Source: an uncultured Campylobacter sp.
GTDB taxonomy: Bacteria; Campylobacterota; Campylobacteria; Campylobacterales; Campylobacteraceae
DNA length: 11,166 nucleotides
Assembly (NCBI RefSeq): GCF_938017615.1
Contig: NZ_CALIJA010000051.1
Span: 1 to 11,166, forward strand
Direction: 5' to 3'
The position numbers were made by a program, and so were the translations under genes. Position 1 is the first letter of the stretch; the number at the start of each line of letters is the position of its first letter. Positions 7,638 to 11,166 of this stretch are shown one piece after another. The notes beneath the pieces were generated by a model. The model was not told the origin of the DNA and made no database searches. It was given only the letters and a program-made list of their open reading frames with translations.

Positions 7638-8251
7638 AAAACTCTATTAAATTCCGCCTCTGCTCGCTAGCTGCGGCGCTTTTGCTGTGCGGCTGCGGAG
7701 ATGACGGCGATTCAAGCTCTGCCGCCGCAAATTCTGCAGGGCAAAATTCTGCGGATCAGAATTCCGCGAGTGTAAATTCCGCATCGCAGAGCGTGGAACA
7801 AAATCATACTGCAAAGCCTCGCATCAGCGTTAAAAGCGGCGAAGCGCCCAAGAAGGACGATAAGTTCGTAAGCTACGATTTTTACGGCGAACGAAAGGTA
7901 AATTTTAATCTAAACGGCGACGTGAATGAAACGACCAAAAATATCGTGGCGTATTCAAGCATCAAAAACCAATACGAAAAGCTAAATTTCGACCTTATGA
8001 AAAAGCGCCTTGGGCATGATTTTATCCTGCGCTGTTCAGCGTGCCACGACGACTACGCCAACGGCATCATCGGTCCGTCGCTTCTGGATAAAACCGACGC
8101 GCAGATCGTGGATATGATTAAAAAGTATAAATTCAAAGAAAAGCCTAATCCTCTTATGGTGCAGCTCGTCGAGGGTATGAGCGAGCAGCAGATAGAGACG
8201 ATGGCGAAAGAAATTTACGAGTTCAACAAACAATTTAAGGAGCAGAAATGA
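7634..8251 (+). CDS. nosC1: NosC1, monohaem cytochrome c, probable lipoprotein
   Basis: Small cytochrome c expected to carry electrons from NosG/NosH towards the haem domain of NosZ. The 205-residue chain has a lipoprotein-type signal: hydrophobic LAAALLL followed by LCGC, which would place the lipid on Cys21. It would therefore be membrane-tethered on the periplasmic side. After an Asn-Ser-rich linker (residues 30-52), a single haem site CSACH is found at 134-138; M175 (NPLMVQ) or M182 is the likely axial methionine. The C-terminal part has the usual helical cytochrome c pattern (TDAQIVDMIKKYKFKEK, SEQQIETMAKEI). The start overlaps the nosG stop (ATGA) with AAGGA at 7624-7628. The numbering C1 follows the Wolinella order. 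Confidence 0.9.
   Translation: MKNSIKFRLCSLAAALLLCGCGDDGDSSSAAANSAGQNSADQNSASVNSASQSVEQNHTAKPRISVKSGEAPKKDDKFVSYDFYGERKVNFNLNGDVNETTKNIVAYSSIKNQYEKLNFDLMKKRLGHDFILRCSACHDDYANGIIGPSLLDKTDAQIVDMIKKYKFKEKPNPLMVQLVEGMSEQQIETMAKEIYEFNKQFKEQK
7730..7789 (+). repeat. Four tandem 15-base units in nosC1 (NSAxx peptide repeat)
   Basis: Four consecutive 15-base units start with AATTCTGC or AATTCCGC at 7730, 7745, 7760 and 7775. They encode NSAGQ, NSADQ, NSASV and NSASQ, an exact five-residue period just after the lipid anchor. Because the unit is a multiple of three, gain or loss of copies would keep the frame. Confidence 0.85.
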
Positions 8252-8694
8252 AACCGGGCAAAATTTTAGCTTTGATTTTGGGTGTAGCACTGATCGCGCT
8301 GATGATCTTTATGGCTAGTTCGGACGATTCTAGCGCGCCGCAGCAAGAAGTCAAGCCGCAGGTACAAGCAAAGCCTGCGCCGCAGAGCAAAAGCGTCGAT
8401 CTCATCGACGATAAGGATGTAAAAAATATTAAAATTTTGCAGCAGAGCGTCAAAGAGCGCGATTTTAAGGTTAGTAGCTCCTATCTGGTAAGCTGCGCGC
8501 CCTGCCACGGCGATGACGGACGCGGCAAGATCGCTCCGCCGATCGGAGGCAAGAGCAAGGATCAAATTTTAGCAAGCCTCAAAGATTATAAAGCGGGTAA
8601 GATCAAAAACAGCCTGATGAGCGGACTTTTAACTAACGTAAGCGACGAGAGCCTAGATAAGCTCGCGGATGAAATTTCAAAATTTAAAGAGTAG
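8248..8694 (+). CDS. nosC2: NosC2, membrane-anchored monohaem cytochrome c
   Basis: Second small cytochrome c of the clade II nos electron path. The 148-residue chain has a hydrophobic N-terminal segment (residues 5-23) without a lipobox cysteine or clear cleavage site, so it is probably an uncleaved membrane anchor. A Pro/Gln/Lys-rich linker follows (about 29-50). The haem motif CAPCH lies at 83-87 in a classic class I context (SCAPCHGDDGRGKIAPPIGG), with M124 (NSLMSG) the likely axial ligand and a C-terminal helix SDESLDKLADEISKF. The start sits in the nosC1 stop (ATGA) with a strong AAGGAG site at 8237-8242. The close pairing with nosC1 suggests that they act in series or have different partners; which one docks with NosZ cannot be read from the sequence. 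Confidence 0.91.
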   Translation: MKPGKILALILGVALIALMIFMASSDDSSAPQQEVKPQVQAKPAPQSKSVDLIDDKDVKNIKILQQSVKERDFKVSSSYLVSCAPCHGDDGRGKIAPPIGGKSKDQILASLKDYKAGKIKNSLMSGLLTNVSDESLDKLADEISKFKE

Positions 8695-8697
8695 CTC

Positions 8698-9600
8698 TTG
8701 GACAAATATAATTCGCGATGCACGATCAAAAATACGAGCTTTTTCTCGACCTTCGCGCTTAAAAATAAAAGCGGCAAATGGCGTCCCAGCATTCGGGCTC
8801 TGCGCTACGCCACGGTATTTTTGGTACATCTGCTTTTCGTGCTTTCCTTTCGCGCCGATATTCAAATTTTAGAAGGCGACATCAGCGGCTCGCGGATACT
8901 TGGCTTTCACTTAGCAGATCCTTTCGCGACTCTTGAGGTGATCGCCGCGCACAAAGATCTGCCGATAAATCTACTCATCGGCTCGGGCACCATTTTGCTG
9001 TTTTACTTCATCGCGGGCGGCAAGGCGTTTTGCTCGTGGATATGCCCTTACGGAGCGCTTAGCGAGATCGGCGAAAAGCTGCATAATACGCTAATTACTA
9101 AGCACGTCATCAAAGAGCGCTCATTGCCGCGCGGTATGCGATATGCGATCTGGGCGGTGTTTTTGCTGCTAAGCGCGATTACGGACCTGCTCGTTTTTGA
9201 AATTTTTAACGTCGTGGGAATTTTATCGCGCCTCATCATCTACGGCTTCTCGCTGGCGGGGCTTTGGATCGTTTTTGTATTTTTGCTCGAAGTGTTTTTT
9301 AGCAGGCGAGCGTGGTGCACTCATCTATGCCCGCTAGGCAGCACCTATTCGCTTGCGGCGAAAGCTAGCCTTAGCAAGATTACTTGGGATAAAAGCAGGT
9401 GCGATCACTGCGGCGTTTGCCAAGACGTCTGCTTCGTCTCGCACGTGCTAGACATCACCAAAAAAAAGGCGTCCGAAAACCTGGGCGATAAGAGCAAATT
9501 TATGCTAAAAGGGATCGACTGCACGCTGTGCGGACGCTGTATCGACGTGTGTCACCAAGACGCGCTCAGTATCGGCAATAAGCTAAAAGATATGATCTAA
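8698..9600 (+). CDS. nosH: NosH, NapH-like membrane iron-sulfur protein (TTG start)
   Basis: Inner-membrane protein related to NapH, proposed to take part in menaquinol oxidation and hand electrons to NosG. The 300-residue chain has four hydrophobic spans (about 36-52, 92-108, 148-165, 183-202). Two CxxxCP motifs lie near the membrane, C112/C116 (FCSWICPYGAL) and C207/C211 (WCTHLCPLGS), as in the NapH/NosR group. Two [4Fe-4S] motifs follow at C235, C238, C241, C245 and C275, C278, C281, C285. The start is the TTG at 8698, three bases after the nosC2 stop; the first in-frame ATG is at codon 147, after the first CxxxCP motif, so a non-ATG start is required. The early residues (DKYNSR, then FFSTF) fit this family. 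Only a weak AAAGAG-like ribosome site is present. Confidence 0.93.
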   Translation: MDKYNSRCTIKNTSFFSTFALKNKSGKWRPSIRALRYATVFLVHLLFVLSFRADIQILEGDISGSRILGFHLADPFATLEVIAAHKDLPINLLIGSGTILLFYFIAGGKAFCSWICPYGALSEIGEKLHNTLITKHVIKERSLPRGMRYAIWAVFLLLSAITDLLVFEIFNVVGILSRLIIYGFSLAGLWIVFVFLLEVFFSRRAWCTHLCPLGSTYSLAAKASLSKITWDKSRCDHCGVCQDVCFVSHVLDITKKKASENLGDKSKFMLKGIDCTLCGRCIDVCHQDALSIGNKLKDMI

Positions 9601-9608
9601 GGAAGCCT

Positions 9609-10247
9609 ATGATAGAGATTAAAAACGTAAGCAAGAAATTCGCAGATCAATTCGTTTTAAAAGATATCGATCTAGATATCGCGGACGGCGAGCAGGTGCT
9701 TTTCGTCGGGCAAAACGGCGCGGGCAAAAGCTCGCTAATGCGGACGATTTTGGGCGAATACATACCCACAAGCGGCAGCGTCGCTATCGACGGATTTGAT
9801 TCGTTTAAGCAGCGCAGCCACGCTCTACGCGGTATCAGCTTCGTGCCGCAAACCCCGCCGCCGCTTAAGCTGAGCCTAAATGAGCTCATCTACTTCGCCG
9901 AGCGCACAGCCGACGCAAGCAGAGCGGATATAGTAAAATTTTGCGACGAAATGGAGCTTGATCTGGGTTCAAATTTAAACAAACCCTTTCATAAGCTATC
10001 TGGCGGTATGAAGCAGAAATTTTTAATCGCACTAGCATTCGGCAGAGCCAGCAAGGCGATGATTTTCGACGAGCCGACAGCCAATCTCGATCCGAGCGCG
10101 CGCGAGCATTTTAAGACGCTTTTGCGTAAGTATGCAAAAGACAAAAGCTTAATCTTTATCTCGCATAGGCTCGACGAGGTTGAAGGGCTGGTAAAAAGAA
10201 TGATTTGTATGGATCTAGGGAGGATCGTAGATGACAAAAATGTTTAA
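9609..10247 (+). CDS. nosF: NosF, ABC transporter ATPase for NosZ copper-site assembly
   Basis: Cytoplasmic ATPase subunit; in other bacteria it forms a NosF-NosY transporter that works with NosD to deliver a sulfur species for CuZ. The 212-residue chain has every ABC motif: Walker A GQNGAGKS (34-41), Q-loop Q81, signature LSGGM (130-134), Walker B MIFDEP (151-156) and switch H186 (ISHR). It is about 210 residues long against roughly 300 for NosF of Pseudomonas, lacking the extra C-terminal part. AAGGA just after the nosH stop supports the ATG. The last 17 bases overlap nosL. The expected NosY membrane partner is not encoded next to it, which is unusual. Confidence 0.93.
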   Translation: MIEIKNVSKKFADQFVLKDIDLDIADGEQVLFVGQNGAGKSSLMRTILGEYIPTSGSVAIDGFDSFKQRSHALRGISFVPQTPPPLKLSLNELIYFAERTADASRADIVKFCDEMELDLGSNLNKPFHKLSGGMKQKFLIALAFGRASKAMIFDEPTANLDPSAREHFKTLLRKYAKDKSLIFISHRLDEVEGLVKRMICMDLGRIVDDKNV

Positions 10248-10905
10248 ATTTTTACTTTGCGCACTTGCGGCGCTTACGTTTCTAGGCTGCGGCGACGAGA
10301 AGGACTACGGCAACGTCCACTACGACAGGGACGTGTGCGAGCACTGCCAGATGGCGATCAGCGACAACCGCTTCAGCGTCGATGTACGCGTGGACGGCAA
10401 AAACCATTACTTTGACGACATCGGCTGCTTGGTGGATTTTATGGTTACCAACGACAAACTAAACTGGCTGAAGGACGCCAAAATTTACATCAATGACGCT
10501 AGCGGCAACGGCGAGTTTATCGACGCACGCACGGCGCATTTTTACAAGGGCTTTAAAACCCCTATGTCGTTCGGCTGGGGCGCGTTTAAAAACAAGCAAG
10601 AGGGAAAGCAAGACTTCAACTTCGATCAAGTAGTCGCGGCGCTTAAAGCAGGCGGCGGCTCGCACGGCATGGGAATGGGCGATATGGGTCGCGATGCGCA
10701 CGGCAATATGGGAAGTATGCATGGCGATATGGGCGGCATGAAAGACCCTCATTCCGCAGAGCACGGCATGAATGAACCTAAGCATGATATGGGCGGCGGC
10801 GATGCAGGCAGCACGGCGCACTCTCAAGGCTCACCGCACGATATGGGGAATATGCGCGAAAGTAACGGCACTGCGCACGATATGCATTCGGGGCACGCGC
10901 ATTAA
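10231..10905 (+). CDS. nosL: NosL, copper-binding lipoprotein with long Met/His-rich tail
   Basis: Periplasmic copper chaperone for NosZ. The 224-residue chain has a lipoprotein signal ending FLGC, with Cys20 the likely lipid site. The NosL core follows, with the copper motif CEHCQM (C36, C39, M41), then NHYFDDIGCLVDFM (58-71) and TPMSFGWGAFK (110-120). Residues 141-224 form a tail that is not part of the usual family core, with 12 His and 12 Met among Gly and Asp (SHGMGMGDMG, MHGDMGGM, AHDMHSGHAH). It looks like a disordered copper store. The ATG at 10231 is preferred over the in-frame ATG at 10240 because GGGAGGA at 10218-10224 is well spaced for it. It overlaps nosF by 17 bases, implying coupled translation. 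Confidence 0.95.
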   Translation: MTKMFKFLLCALAALTFLGCGDEKDYGNVHYDRDVCEHCQMAISDNRFSVDVRVDGKNHYFDDIGCLVDFMVTNDKLNWLKDAKIYINDASGNGEFIDARTAHFYKGFKTPMSFGWGAFKNKQEGKQDFNFDQVVAALKAGGGSHGMGMGDMGRDAHGNMGSMHGDMGGMKDPHSAEHGMNEPKHDMGGGDAGSTAHSQGSPHDMGNMRESNGTAHDMHSGHAH

Positions 10906-10948
10906 AGATGGTTTCAGTTAAGGCGAAATTTTAAGCGGCCCATGTTTT

Positions 10949-10978
10949 GCGCTAAATTTAAAGCCTGAATTTCAGCGC
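10949..10978 (+). repeat. Imperfect hairpin downstream of nosL
   Basis: GCGCT (10949-10953) pairs with AGCGC (10974-10978), and AAATT (10954-10958) pairs with AATTT (10968-10972) if C10973 bulges, leaving a loop of about eight bases. It lies 44 bases after the nosL stop. It could help end or protect the transcript, but the following CGCCGTCCG is not a T tract. Confidence 0.4.
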
Positions 10979-11121
10979 GCCGTCCGTGCCGCCATAGATG
11001 AGGTAAAATTTTACTTCGCGACTTCAGCGTGAGGCAAAGCCAGGCTTAAAAGACGGCTGCGAAATTTTATATCACAACGCGGCTAAATTTAATGTGTGGT
11101 ATAAAATTCCGCTTTGCGCTT

Positions 11122-11166
11122 TAAATTTACGCGGACGCTTCGGTTTAAAATTTCGCCGTAAATTTA
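11122..11166. repeat. Inverted repeat TAAATTTACG / CGTAAATTTA at window end
   Basis: Ten-base perfect arms at 11122-11131 and 11157-11166 face each other across 25 bases. The right arm touches the window edge, so the full extent is not known. Confidence 0.5.

Larger units (their letters stand above)
10906..11166. other. Non-coding tail after nosL rich in AAATTT palindromes
   Basis: No gene-like reading frame was seen in these 261 bases. The word AAATTT occurs eight times, usually flanked by GC-rich bases such as GCG or CGC. A 12-base perfect palindrome GTAAAATTTTAC lies at 11003-11014. None of the hairpins seen is followed by a clear T run, so no confident operon terminator can be named. Confidence 0.6.

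Noticed and set aside
7730..7789. CRISPR-like array
   Set aside because: Units are only 15 bases, have no unique spacers, and are in-frame coding repeats of nosC1.
8707..8712. TATAAT inside the start of nosH as an internal promoter
   Set aside because: It lies within the first codons of nosH in a tightly packed operon, has no suitable upstream element, and a transcript from it would lack the nosH start.
10459..10827. 122-codon open frame on the minus strand opposite nosL
   Set aside because: It is a shadow of the Gly/Met/His-rich repeats of nosL; it looks like no known protein and lacks a start context.
10906..11166. Remnant of nosY after nosL
   Set aside because: No frame gives hydrophobic membrane segments or ABC-2 permease-like sequence; the content is short AAATTT palindromes.

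Overview
The window holds a nitrous oxide (N2O) respiration gene cluster of the clade II (epsilonproteobacterial) type from a Campylobacter-like organism. Several signs point to Campylobacterota. NosZ carries a Sec signal and a C-terminal haem c domain. The gene order is Z-B-D-G-C1-C2-H-F-L as in Wolinella and Campylobacter, with two small cytochromes c and NapG/NapH-like NosG and NosH, and no nosR or nosX is seen. The sequence also has very many AAATTT/AATTC words and a DcuB-type fumarate/succinate antiporter next door. The fairly high GC of the coding regions suggests one of the GC-richer oral species (C. gracilis, rectus, showae or curvus group), but the species cannot be fixed from this sequence alone.

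Layout: positions 1-748 (minus strand) are the N-terminal part of dcuB, cut by the window edge. Positions 749-1042 are an AT-rich divergent control region with a good TATAAT box for dcuB and a small inverted repeat. From 1043 to 10905 everything runs on the plus strand: an exported beta-propeller-like protein of unknown role, nosZ, a 42-base gap containing a perfect GC-rich hairpin, then nosB, nosD, nosG, nosC1, nosC2, nosH, nosF and nosL. From nosB onward the genes overlap or nearly touch (four ATGA overlaps, a 3-base gap, an 8-base gap and a 17-base overlap), so they look like one translationally coupled operon. Positions 10906-11166 appear non-coding and are crowded with AAATTT palindromes.

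How it works together (family knowledge plus inference): NosH (membrane, quinol side) and NosG (periplasmic Fe-S) would pass electrons from menaquinol to the monohaem cytochromes NosC1 and NosC2. These feed the haem c domain of NosZ, then its CuA centre, then the CuZ centre where N2O is reduced to N2. NosD, NosF and NosL supply sulfur and copper for CuZ assembly, and NosB is a membrane protein specific to this nos type.

Main points of interest: nosF and nosL overlap directly with no nosY permease gene between or after them in the window; NosL has an 84-residue Met/His/Gly-rich tail that looks like a copper sponge; exported Nos proteins carry Asn-Ser low-complexity linkers built from AATTC-type repeats, including an exact 15-base-period array in nosC1; an extra propeller-like gene precedes nosZ; and a stable GCAA-loop hairpin separates nosZ from its maturation genes.
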